From positions 2,666,001 to 2,730,000 of the forward strand of contig NZ_AP018685.1 in assembly GCF_002218045.2 (NCBI RefSeq): a stretch of DNA of 64,000 nucleotides, read 5' to 3'. The first letter of the stretch is position 1. Every line of letters begins with the position of its first letter. The translations under genes were made by a program, and so were the position numbers. The stretch is from Vibrio rumoiensis (GTDB lineage Bacteria; Pseudomonadota; Gammaproteobacteria; Enterobacterales; Vibrionaceae). Under the pieces are notes generated by a model. It had not been told where the DNA came from and did no database searches. It saw nothing but the letters and a program-made list of their open reading frames with translations. Positions 25,550 through 35,500 of this stretch are shown in pieces.

Positions 25550-25680
25550 ATTCCCTTCGCAATTGAAGCTTCAACGTCGTTGACTGCATTTATTCGCCCC
25601 TATCATTTAGACAAACTAAAATCATGGAGCCTCACTCACTACTTATCGCCTATCTGTTACTCCAATTTCTTTGGGAATAA
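25548..25680. repeat. 133-base palindromic intergenic repeat
   Basis: The ends are inverted copies: TTATTCCC at 25548-25555 and GGGAATAA at 25673-25680, each followed inward by a partly matching AATTG segment. An inner short stem TTTAG / CTAAA lies near the middle. It resembles, from memory, palindromic repeats scattered in Vibrio genomes. No protein frame is visible inside. Confidence 0.6.
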
Positions 25681-25710
25681 TCGTTAAGCATATGGAATAA
25701 AATTATGCTG

Positions 25711-26475
25711 TTATTCAATTTCACAACCTAGTGTATGTTCGATCAAAGCGCGTGCAATCGTACCTTTTGGTGCAACAGGAGGTAATTCATCGGCGTTAAA
25801 CCAACCCGCTGACGACAATTCAAAATCATCAACTCTAATCTCACCACTTTCATAGTCAGCTAAAAAAGCCATCATCATGCTGGATGGGAATGCCCAAGGT
25901 TGACTACCAAAATAACGAATATTAGTGACATTAATGCCCGTTTCTTCTTTTATTTCTCGAGCGACACATTGCTCTAGTGTTTCCCCTACTTCGACAAAGC
26001 CTGCAATCACGGTATGCATGCCGCTTTTATGTCGAGCATGTTGCGCCAATAAAATCTTATCGTCTTTGCGGATCGCGACAATAATACAGGGAAAAATTCT
26101 TGGGTAATGTAAAGTACGGCAATCATTACACTGCATCGCCAGCTGGTTATGATTAAGATGATTTCTCCCGCCACACTGTGAGCAAAAGCGCTGAGAAACG
26201 GCCATGTAACCATACTGTACGGCTCGACTCGCCATAAGAAATATCGTTTCCGATAAACACAACAGCTCTCGTAACGGCGTCATTTCGAGCTCAAAATCCA
26301 GTTCACTGGCATTGATCCACGCACACGGAACACCATTCAGATCACCAATTATCACGGCATGTTCTGTCGGTAAATTTAATTCTTCAGCAGATCCATAAGG
26401 CAATGTTTTGTCTTGTAAATGTAACGCACTGCCATCAACGATACACCAGTTTACTTTTTGATCTTTTTTTAACAT
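25711..26475 (-). CDS. nudC: NAD-capped RNA hydrolase / NADH pyrophosphatase NudC
   Basis: NudC splits NADH to NMNH and AMP and removes NAD caps from RNA. The 254-residue product has a zinc ribbon (Cys 98, 101, 116, 119), the Nudix box from about 159 to 181 (GFVEVGETLEQ and REIKEETG), and the NudC signature SQPWAFPSS at about 191-199 with Ala where E. coli has Pro. It is divergent from rsd, as in E. coli. Confidence 0.96.
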   Translation of the reverse strand: MLKKDQKVNWCIVDGSALHLQDKTLPYGSAEELNLPTEHAVIIGDLNGVPCAWINASELDFELEMTPLRELLCLSETIFLMASRAVQYGYMAVSQRFCSQCGGRNHLNHNQLAMQCNDCRTLHYPRIFPCIIVAIRKDDKILLAQHARHKSGMHTVIAGFVEVGETLEQCVAREIKEETGINVTNIRYFGSQPWAFPSSMMMAFLADYESGEIRVDDFELSSAGWFNADELPPVAPKGTIARALIEHTLGCEIE

Positions 26476-26664
26476 CGGCTCATCTCATTGCTTGAAGTTC
26501 CACCATTTTACTGGCAATCTAATTTCATACCAGTGCTTATCGATTTGCTGTCTATAACCACTCATATCACTACATGGTATACACTATCAAAAAGGACCCT
26601 CTATTGATAAAAAAGTAGAGCGGCTAAACGCCAATAACGCGTTAGCTATTATGAGGATACAGCC

Positions 26665-27156
26665 ATGCTAAATAAACTAAAACAAACTCAAGCACAATTT
26701 GGCGGTTCCAGTGAAGTCATCGACCATTGGCTCGACACTAGACAAAACTTGATTGTTGAATATTGGAAATTGGCGGCACTAAAGCCAAGCCAACATAAAA
26801 AAACAGCAATAGAGAAGCTCCCTTCTCCGGAAGAATTACAAAACTTCTGCCAGCATGTGGTGGATTATATTTCTGAAGGGCATTTCAAAATTTACGATAT
26901 GGTGATGCAAAAGTGGGAATCAACCGGCTTTTCTCCAACCGAAGAAATTAATAATACTTACTTTCAAATCGTAAACACCACCGACCCGTTACTCAATTAC
27001 ACCGATAAGTATGCCGATGTTGGGGCTGAAGATGAACTCGAAGATTTTGATTTCGATTTATCACAAATTGGCGAAGTATTAGAAGAGCGCTTTGAAGTGG
27101 AAGATCAGCTCATCCAAATGATCGCTGAAAGCTTAGAGATTCCACCAGGGGCATAA
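26665..27156 (+). CDS. rsd: Regulator of sigma D (anti-sigma 70)
   Basis: Rsd binds the primary sigma factor RpoD in stationary phase and frees core RNA polymerase for other sigma factors. The 163-residue helical product matches the family in length and has the VIDHWLDTRQNLIVEYWKLA segment near the N-terminus that the Rsd/AlgQ family shares. The C-terminal part is acidic (AEDELEDFDFDLSQIGEVLEE in parts). It lies divergent from nudC, the E. coli arrangement, and its terminator overlaps the end of the convergent EamA gene. Confidence 0.95.
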   Translation: MLNKLKQTQAQFGGSSEVIDHWLDTRQNLIVEYWKLAALKPSQHKKTAIEKLPSPEELQNFCQHVVDYISEGHFKIYDMVMQKWESTGFSPTEEINNTYFQIVNTTDPLLNYTDKYADVGAEDELEDFDFDLSQIGEVLEERFEVEDQLIQMIAESLEIPPGA

Positions 27157-27169
27157 ATGACACCCCCTT

Positions 27170-27204
27170 AGGATTATCACTCGCTCTGATAATCCTTATT
27201 TTTG
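27170..27204 (+). terminator. rsd terminator overlapping the EamA stop
   Basis: AGGATTATCA / TGATAATCCT (27170-27179 and 27187-27196), loop CTCGCTC, then TATTTTTG. Its 3' arm and T run lie over the stop codon (27196-27198) of the convergent EamA gene. Confidence 0.8.
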
Positions 27205-28089
27205 TGGCACTTTTGCCATCATAGGTTTAGTGTCGCGGCTTCGCTGAGTCAAAATCACACCACTAATAATCATCGCCATTCCGGTATAATCAAACCAAGA
27301 AAGGCTCGCCCCTAACAACCAACTAGCAAAAACAGCCGTCACTGCGGGCATGAGATTCATAAAGATCGCGGCTCTATCTGCGCCTAAGTGTTCAATGCCC
27401 ATCATCCAACACCAAGGTGCAATCACGGAAGCAAGCAAACCTGCATACAGTATCAATGGAACAGTTTGAGATGAAAACTGAGTAGGCTTACTTAAAATAA
27501 ATAATGGTAACAATAACACCAGCGCAAAACACACCTGAACATAAACAGACTGCCAATTAGAAATCGGCATGCGCCATCGCTTGATCAGCACCACATACAG
27601 CGCGTATGCCAACGTACCAAGTAATACCAAAACATCTCCTCGGTTCATCCCATGAGCAAACAAAGCTTGAATATCTCCATGGGCTAGCATGATGATCAGG
27701 CCGGCAAACGAGACACTTGCTCCCAAAACGGCATACACTGTCAGTTTTTGTTTAAGCAATGGAATACTAAGAAACAATCCCATTAAGGGAACTAATGACG
27801 TAATTAACGATAAATTTAAGGCTGTCGTGCTCAAACCTGCGTAATAACCGAGAGACTGATTCAGCACCATTCCAAGCAAAGATAAAAAAGCTAATTTGGA
27901 TAAATAAGGGAGTAAATATTTTCGGTGCTTCCAAGTAGACAAGGCTAAAAATGGCGTAAGTAAAATAAAAGCAATGAGCCAACGATAAAAAGAAATCGCG
28001 CCAGGATCGATCACCGTCGAGGCCATTTTATTTATGATGGCATTTCCTGCCCAAATAAACACGGTGATGATGGGGAAAAGATAATACAT
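27196..28089 (-). CDS. EamA/DMT-family transporter
   Basis: A 297-residue inner-membrane protein with two EamA repeats and about ten hydrophobic segments (YLFPIITVFIWAGNAIINKM at the start; DPGAISFYRWLIAF; VIAPWCWMMGIEHLGADRAA). The last motif and DPGAISFYRW are close to EamA at 7102-8031, suggesting a paralogue. The substrate is unknown. It faces rpoC in the same direction but is separated by a strong terminator, so it is expressed from its own promoter. Confidence 0.88.
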   Translation of the reverse strand: MYYLFPIITVFIWAGNAIINKMASTVIDPGAISFYRWLIAFILLTPFLALSTWKHRKYLLPYLSKLAFLSLLGMVLNQSLGYYAGLSTTALNLSLITSLVPLMGLFLSIPLLKQKLTVYAVLGASVSFAGLIIMLAHGDIQALFAHGMNRGDVLVLLGTLAYALYVVLIKRWRMPISNWQSVYVQVCFALVLLLPLFILSKPTQFSSQTVPLILYAGLLASVIAPWCWMMGIEHLGADRAAIFMNLMPAVTAVFASWLLGASLSWFDYTGMAMIISGVILTQRSRDTKPMMAKVPQK

Positions 28090-28153
28090 TCAGTAAACCA
28101 AGAACCTAATAAGCGGTATCGCGAGTATACGCCTTAACAACATCACCAAAAAC

Positions 28154-28180
28154 AAAAAAGGCACCCTAAGGTGCCTTTTT
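28154..28180 (-). terminator. rpoBC terminator
   Basis: An 11-base-pair stem AAAAAGGCACC / GGTGCCTTTTT (28155-28165 and 28170-28180), loop CTAA. On the minus strand it ends in six U (28154-28159) after rpoC. Confidence 0.93.
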
Positions 28181-28213
28181 AACAGTCTTGACTTACGTCA
28201 GCCTCTTCAGAAA

Positions 28214-31200
28214 TTAATCTTCAGAGAAACCAGCGTTAAGTAATGCTGCAAGGTTGTCAGTAGCTTGTTCAGCTGAAGGACCTTGTTCTTCACCTTCACG
28301 TTGCTTTTGACGCTCTTGGTGATAAGCATAACCAGTACCAGCTGGGATCAAGCGACCCACGATAACGTTCTCTTTCAAGCCACGTAGTTCATCACGTTTA
28401 CCAGAAACTGCTGCTTCTGTTAGTACACGCGTCGTTTCTTGGAACGATGCGGCTGAGATGAACGACTCAGTTGCTAGAGACGCCTTAGTGATACCTAGTA
28501 AATCACGCTCAAAACGTACAAGTTCTTTACCTTCAGCTTCTAATTGACGGTTAGCAATCTTAACTTGTGCGAACTCAACTTGCTCACCTTCAAGGAATTC
28601 TGAATCACCTGAATGAGTGATCGTACACTTACGTAACATTTGACGAACGATAGTCTCAATGTGCTTATCGTTAATCTTAACGCCTTGTAAGCGGTAAACT
28701 TCTTGAACTTCGTTTGCAATGTATTGAGTAACTGCATGAATACCACGTAAACGTAAAATGTCATGCGGTGTTTCAGGACCATCAGAGATCACATCACCAC
28801 GTTCCACTTTTTCGCCTTCAAACACGTTAAGCTGACGATGCTTATGAATCATTTCTTCATAAACGTCACCGCCTTCGCGAGTGATTAATAGACGACGCTT
28901 ACCTTTGGTTTCTTTACCAAACGACACAGTACCTGTGTGCTCAGCAAGAATTGCAGGCTCTTTCGGCTTACGCGCTTCGAACAAGTCAGCTACGCGAGGT
29001 AGACCACCGGTGATATCTTTGTTTCCGCCAGATTTCTGAGGGATACGAGATAATGTGTCACCAATACCTACTTCTGCGCCATCTTCGATGTTTACAATCG
29101 CTTTACCCGGTAAGAAGTAGTTCGCTGGCATATCAGTACCAGGGATCATCACATCGTTACCTTGAGCATCAACAAGCTTGATTGCTGGACGCATATCTTT
29201 ACCAGCTGATGGACGTTGTGCTGGGTCGACTACTTCACTTGAAGATAGGCCAGTTAAGTCATCAGTTTGGCGAGAGATAGTGACACCATCAATCATGTCT
29301 ACGAACTGGATACGACCTGCCACTTCAGTGATGATTGGCATGGTGTGCGCTTCCCAGTTAGCCACAACTTCACCAGCCGTAACTGCATCGTTGTCGCCTT
29401 TGCTTAGCATAGAACCGTATGGAAGTTTGTGTTTCTCTTTCGTACGACCGAACTCATCAATGATGGTCATTTCAGATGCACGAGAAGTGATAACAAGCTT
29501 GCCGTCTTTATTGGTTACATACTTAGCGTTGTGAAGCTTAACGGTACCAGTCGTTTTCGCTTGAATGCTGTTTTCTGCTGCTGCCGTTGATGCTGCACCA
29601 CCGATGTGGAAAGTACGCATGGTAAGCTGTGTACCAGGTTCACCGATAGACTGAGCAGCAATAACACCCACTGCTTCACCTTGGTTAACCTTGTGACCAC
29701 GAGCCAAATCACGACCGTAACAGTTTGCACAACAACCGAAGTCAGCTTCACAAGTTACGACTGAACGTACTTTGATCTTATCAACAGAGTTGTCTTCAAG
29801 GATCTGACACCACTTCTCATCAAGTAGAGTATTACGTGGGATCAATACTTGTTCAGTACCTGGCTTAACGATGTCATCAGCGACAACACGACCTAGCGCA
29901 AGCTCAGATAGTGCCACTTTAACATCACCACCTTCGATATGAGGCATCATATCTAGGCCTTCATAAGTACCACAGTCATGTTCCGTTACCACAACATCTT
30001 GCGCTACGTCTACTAGACGACGAGTCAAGTAACCGGAGTTCGCAGTCTTAAGTGCCGCATCGGCAAGACCCTTACGAGCACCGTGAGTTGAGATAAAGTA
30101 CTGAAGTACGTTAAGACCTTCTTTAAAGTTTGCAGTGATCGGCGTTTCGATGATTGAACCATCTGGACGCGCCATCAGACCACGCATACCGGCTAACTGA
30201 CGAATCTGCGCTGCAGAACCACGAGCACCGGAGTCAGCCATCATGTAGATGCTGTTAAACGATTCTTGTTGTTCTTCTTCGCCATCGCGGTTAGTCACAG
30301 TTTCGAAAGAAAGGTTATCCATCATAGCTTTTGCTACGCGGTCGTTGGTAGACGCCCAAATATCGATAACTTTGTTGTAACGCTCACCCGCAGTAACAAG
30401 ACCTGATTGGAATTGTTCTTGGATTTCACGAACTTCTTCTTCCGCTGCGGCAATTTCAGTGTATTTCGCCGCCGGTACAACCATATCGTCGATACCAACA
30501 GAAACACCAGAAAGTGCTGCGTATGCAAAACCTGTGTACATGATTTGGTCAGCAAAGATTACAGTGTCTTTCAGACCAAGTTTACGGTATGCCTCATTAA
30601 GTAGGTTTGAAATTTGCTTCTTACCTAACTTTTGGTTCACGATGCTGAAAGGTAGACCTTCAGGAACGATTTGCCAAAGCATTGCACGACCAACAGTGGT
30701 ATCAACCATGCCAGTATTTGTTGTGCGATTACCGTCTTCATCAACCACGGTTTCAGTGATACGTACTTTAACGCGAGCGTGAAGCTCAGCAGTCTTAGTA
30801 CGGTATGCCTTTTCAGCCTCAGCAGGGCCAGCAAGGTACATACCTTCACCTTTAACATTGATCTTGTCACGAGTCATGTAGTAAAGACCCAATACAACGT
30901 CCTGAGAAGGTACGATGATCGGATCACCAGATGCTGGTGAAAGGATGTTGTTGGTTGACATCATTAACGTACGTGCTTCAAGCTGCGCTTCCAATGTTAA
31001 CGGTACGTGTACCGCCATTTGGTCACCATCGAAGTCGGCGTTATATGCCGCACACACAAGTGGGTGAAGCTGAATCGCTTTACCTTCGATAAGTACAGGT
31101 TCGAATGCTTGAATACCAAGACGGTGAAGTGTTGGTGCACGGTTTAGTAGAACTGGGTGTTCGCGAATAACGTCATCTAGGATATCCCAAACAACCGCTT

Positions 31201-32413
31201 CTTCGCGCTCTACCATTTTCTTAGCCGCTTTAATCGTCGTCGCCATGCCACGAGACTCTAACTTGCTGTAGATAAATGGTTTAAATAGTTCTAGTGCCAT
31301 CTTCTTAGGAAGACCACACTGATGTAGACGAAGGTATGGACCTACTGTAATTACAGAACGACCAGAGTAGTCTACACGCTTACCAAGTAAGTTCTGACGG
31401 AAACGACCTTGTTTACCTTTGATCATATCAGCCAAAGATTTAAGAGGACGCTTGTTAGAACCTGTGATCGCACGACCGCGACGACCGTTATCGAGTAGCG
31501 CATCAACAGATTCTTGCAACATACGCTTTTCGTTACGTACGATGATATCTGGAGCAGCTAAGTCTAAAAGACGCTTCAAACGGTTGTTACGGTTGATTAC
31601 ACGACGGTATAAGTCGTTCAGATCTGAAGTCGCAAAACGACCGCCATCTAGTGGTACTAGAGGACGTAGATCTGGCGGTAAAACTGGAAGTACAGTCAAG
31701 ATCATCCACTCAGGATTATTGCCTGACGCGATGAACGCTTCTACCAATTTTAGACGCTTAGTCAATTTCTTGCGTTTAGTTTCAGAGTTAGTGGTTTCTA
31801 GCTCTTCACGCATTTGCTCAGCTTCTGCGTGCATGTCCATGGTGTGTAGCAGATCTTTGATCGCTTCAGCGCCCATTTTCGCAACGAACTCGTCGCCCCA
31901 CTCTTCTAAACGGTCTAGATATTCTTCTTCCGTTAGCATTTGACCTTTTTCAAGATCAGTCATGCCTGGTTCCGTCACTACATACATTTCGAAGTAAAGT
32001 ACACGTTCGATGTCACGTAGCGGAATATCCATTAATAGACCGATACGAGATGGTAGTGATTTCAAGAACCAAATGTGTGCCACTGGAGAGGCTAGTTCGA
32101 TGTGGCCCATACGGTCACGACGAACTTTAGTTTGTGTAACTTCTACGCCACACTTCTCACAGATAACACCACGGTGTTTCAAGCGCTTGTATTTACCACA
32201 AAGACATTCGTAGTCTTTTACTGGACCAAAAATACGCGCACAGAACAAACCATCACGCTCAGGCTTGAACGTACGGTAGTTAATAGTTTCTGGCTTTTTA
32301 ACTTCACCGAAAGACCATGAGCGAATCATGTCTGGAGAAGCTAGACCGATTTTGATTGCATCAAATTCTTCGGTCTTATGCTGTGCTTTTAGAAAGTTCA
32401 GTAAATCTTTCAC
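28214..32413 (-). CDS. rpoC: RNA polymerase subunit beta'
   Basis: The 1399-residue product has the usual length. Seen: the N-terminal zinc finger CLCGKYKRLKHRGVICEKC, the active-site NADFDGDQMAVH motif that binds the catalytic magnesium, the bridge helix and trigger loop region (GEPGTQLTMRTFHIGG), and the C-terminal conserved region. It follows rpoB after 133 bases in the rplKAJL-rpoBC transcription unit. Many antisense and shifted frames in this gene are shadows. Confidence 0.99.
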   Translation of the reverse strand: MKDLLNFLKAQHKTEEFDAIKIGLASPDMIRSWSFGEVKKPETINYRTFKPERDGLFCARIFGPVKDYECLCGKYKRLKHRGVICEKCGVEVTQTKVRRDRMGHIELASPVAHIWFLKSLPSRIGLLMDIPLRDIERVLYFEMYVVTEPGMTDLEKGQMLTEEEYLDRLEEWGDEFVAKMGAEAIKDLLHTMDMHAEAEQMREELETTNSETKRKKLTKRLKLVEAFIASGNNPEWMILTVLPVLPPDLRPLVPLDGGRFATSDLNDLYRRVINRNNRLKRLLDLAAPDIIVRNEKRMLQESVDALLDNGRRGRAITGSNKRPLKSLADMIKGKQGRFRQNLLGKRVDYSGRSVITVGPYLRLHQCGLPKKMALELFKPFIYSKLESRGMATTIKAAKKMVEREEAVVWDILDDVIREHPVLLNRAPTLHRLGIQAFEPVLIEGKAIQLHPLVCAAYNADFDGDQMAVHVPLTLEAQLEARTLMMSTNNILSPASGDPIIVPSQDVVLGLYYMTRDKINVKGEGMYLAGPAEAEKAYRTKTAELHARVKVRITETVVDEDGNRTTNTGMVDTTVGRAMLWQIVPEGLPFSIVNQKLGKKQISNLLNEAYRKLGLKDTVIFADQIMYTGFAYAALSGVSVGIDDMVVPAAKYTEIAAAEEEVREIQEQFQSGLVTAGERYNKVIDIWASTNDRVAKAMMDNLSFETVTNRDGEEEQQESFNSIYMMADSGARGSAAQIRQLAGMRGLMARPDGSIIETPITANFKEGLNVLQYFISTHGARKGLADAALKTANSGYLTRRLVDVAQDVVVTEHDCGTYEGLDMMPHIEGGDVKVALSELALGRVVADDIVKPGTEQVLIPRNTLLDEKWCQILEDNSVDKIKVRSVVTCEADFGCCANCYGRDLARGHKVNQGEAVGVIAAQSIGEPGTQLTMRTFHIGGAASTAAAENSIQAKTTGTVKLHNAKYVTNKDGKLVITSRASEMTIIDEFGRTKEKHKLPYGSMLSKGDNDAVTAGEVVANWEAHTMPIITEVAGRIQFVDMIDGVTISRQTDDLTGLSSSEVVDPAQRPSAGKDMRPAIKLVDAQGNDVMIPGTDMPANYFLPGKAIVNIEDGAEVGIGDTLSRIPQKSGGNKDITGGLPRVADLFEARKPKEPAILAEHTGTVSFGKETKGKRRLLITREGGDVYEEMIHKHRQLNVFEGEKVERGDVISDGPETPHDILRLRGIHAVTQYIANEVQEVYRLQGVKINDKHIETIVRQMLRKCTITHSGDSEFLEGEQVEFAQVKIANRQLEAEGKELVRFERDLLGITKASLATESFISAASFQETTRVLTEAAVSGKRDELRGLKENVIVGRLIPAGTGYAYHQERQKQREGEEQGPSAEQATDNLAALLNAGFSED

Positions 32414-32546
32414 AATCAGCTCCTGTAAGGAGTTAAGAGACGCTCAAGTTGAACGCCTCTTTTCTACCGGGTTAAATCCGAGAGTTCTTTGTTATCAATA
32501 GCTGCCGTTGTTTTTAAGAGCACAACGGCATTTCTATAAATAATAA

Positions 32547-35500
32547 TTACTCTTCGTCTTCTAGCTCGATGTTAATACCTAGCGAGCGAATCTCTTTCAA
32601 CAATACGTTGAACGATTCTGGCATGCCAGGCTCCATGCTGTGGTCACCATCGACGATGTTTTTATACATCTTCGTACGGCCATTCACGTCATCAGATTTA
32701 ACAGTTAGCATTTCTTGTAGCGTGTAAGCGGCACCATATGCTTCAAGTGCCCATACTTCCATCTCACCGAAACGCTGGCCACCGAACTGAGCTTTACCAC
32801 CAAGTGGTTGCTGAGTTACTAGGCTGTACGAGCCAGTTGAACGTGCGTGCATCTTGTCATCAACCAAGTGGTTCAGTTTCAGCATGTACATGTAACCGAC
32901 AGTTACAGGACGCTCAAACTTATCACCAGTACGACCATCGAACAGATCCAATTGGCCTGACGTTGGAAGATCAGCAAGGGCAAGCAATTCTTTAATTGCT
33001 GGTTCGTTTGCACCATCGAATACAGGTGTCGCGATCGGTAGACCACCACGCAAGTTTCCGATCAGAGTACGGACTTCATCATCAGACAATTCAGCAATAT
33101 TCACGTCTTGGCGAGTATCGCCTAAGTCATAAACTTTCTGTAAGAACTCACGGAACTTGGCTAGTTCTTGTTGCTCTTTCACCATCTGATTGATCTTGTC
33201 GCCGATACCTTTCGCTGCAAGACCTAAGTGAACTTCAAGGATCTGACCGATGTTCATACGTGATGGTACACCCAGTGGGTTCAACACGATGTCAACAGGT
33301 TGACCTTTTTCATCGTAAGGCATGTCTTCAACAGGGTTAATCTTAGAGATTACACCTTTGTTACCGTGACGACCCGCCATCTTATCACCCGGTTGAATGC
33401 GACGTTTAACTGCAAGGTAAACCTTAACAATTTTCAGTACGCCCGGTGCAAGATCATCACCTTGAGTGATCTTACGACGCTTAGTTTCAAACTTCTTATC
33501 AAAGTCAGCTTTTAGCTCATCCCACTGCTCAGCAAGTTGCTCAAGCTGAGATTGCAGTGCATCATCTTCCAGTGTTTGTACTAACCACTGCTTACGATCA
33601 ATCGAGTCTAGTTTTGCTTCAGAGAAGCCACCAGAAATCAACAGAGAACGAACACGTGCTAATAGACCACCTTCGAGAATTTGGAACTCTTCAGTTAAGT
33701 CTTTCTTCGCGTCTTTCAACTGCATTTGTTCAATTTCAAGCGCACGCTTGTCTTTTTCTACGCCATCGCGAGTAAAGACTTGAACATCAATGATCGTACC
33801 TGAAATAGAATTCGGCACACGTAGTGACGTATCTTTAACATCCGATGCTTTTTCACCGAAGATTGCTCGTAGAAGCTTCTCTTCAGGAGTCAGTTGCGTT
33901 TCACCTTTAGGGGTTACTTTACCAACTAGGATGTCACCACCCTTCACTTCAGCACCAATGTAAACGATACCTGACTCATCTAGTTTAGATAGAGCAGACT
34001 CACCTACGTTTGGAATATCAGCCGTAATTTCTTCGCTACCAAGCTTGGTATCACGAGCCACACAAGAAAGTTCTTGGATGTGAATCGTAGTGAAACGGTC
34101 TTCTTGAACAACACGCTCAGAAACCAAGATGGAATCTTCGAAGTTGTAACCATTCCAAGGCATAAATGCGATACGCATGTTTTGGCCAAGCGCTAGTTCA
34201 CCAAGGTCGGTTGAAGGACCATCGGCAATAACATCACCGCGAGCACAGCGTTCGCCAGGCAGTACGGTTGGGCGTTGGTTAATACATGTGTTTTGGTTCG
34301 AACGGGTGTACTTAGTCAAGTTGTAGATGTCGATCCCGGCTTCACCAGGTACTAGCTCATCTTCATTTACTTTAACTACGATACGAGACGCATCGACAGA
34401 TTGAACTGTACCGCCACGTTTAGCAACCGCAGTAACACCTGAGTCAACCGCTACGTTACGCTCAATACCAGTACCTACTAACGGCTTATCAGCACGTAAT
34501 GTAGGAACCGCTTGACGTTGCATGTTCGCACCCATCAATGCACGGTTCGCATCATCGTGTTCTAGGAACGGGATAAGCGAAGCAGCGATAGATACTACTT
34601 GGTTTGTTGCCACGTCCATGTAGTTAACATGGTCACGTGGGAGAAGACCCGACTCACCTTTTTGACGAGCTGTGATTAGCTCATCGGCAAAACGACCTTC
34701 ATCAGTCAAGTGTGCGTTCGCCTGAGCGATAACAAACTGACCTTCTTCAATAGCAGAAAGGTAATCCACTTCTTCAGTCACAACACCATCAACTACGCGA
34801 CGGTACGGCGTCTCTAGGAAACCGTATTCATTACAACGAGCAAACGCTGATAATGAGTTGATCAAACCGATGTTTGGACCTTCTGGCGTTTCGATCGGAC
34901 ATAGACGACCGTAGTGAGTTACGTGAACGTCACGTACTTCAAAACCGGCACGCTCACGTGTCAAACCGCCAGGACCTAATGCAGAAATACGACGCTTGTG
35001 CGTTACTTCTGACAACGGGTTGTTCTGATCCATAAATTGAGAAAGCTGTGATGAGCCAAAGAACTCTTTCACTGCTGCCGAAATCGGCTTAGCATTGATA
35101 AGATCTTGAGGCATAATCGCATCTAAATCACCAAGACTTAGGCGCTCTTTCACGGCACGTTCAACACGGACTAGACCAACACGGAATTGGTTTTCAGCCA
35201 TTTCACCAACAGAACGGATACGACGGTTGCCAAGGTGGTCAATATCATCCACTTCGCCAATACCGTTACGGATACCGATCAGTTTCTTCATTACCGCAAT
35301 GATATCCGTTTCATCAAGGATACCTTGGTCTTGCGCATCTTCGCGGTCGATAGAGCTGTTAAACTTCATACGACCAACAGTCGATAGGTCGTAACGCTCT
35401 TCAGAGAAGAATAAGCTTTGGAATAAAGATTCTGCTGCTTCTTTCGTTGGTGGCTCGCCAGGGCGCATCATACGGTAAATTTCTACAAGTGCAGAAATAC

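Noticed and set aside
31419..31943. Open frame of 174 codons opposite rpoC
   Set aside because: A shadow of the conserved rpoC reading frame; Arg- and Ser-rich product without features. Similar frames opposite rpoB, rplL and hupA neighbours are rejected likewise.
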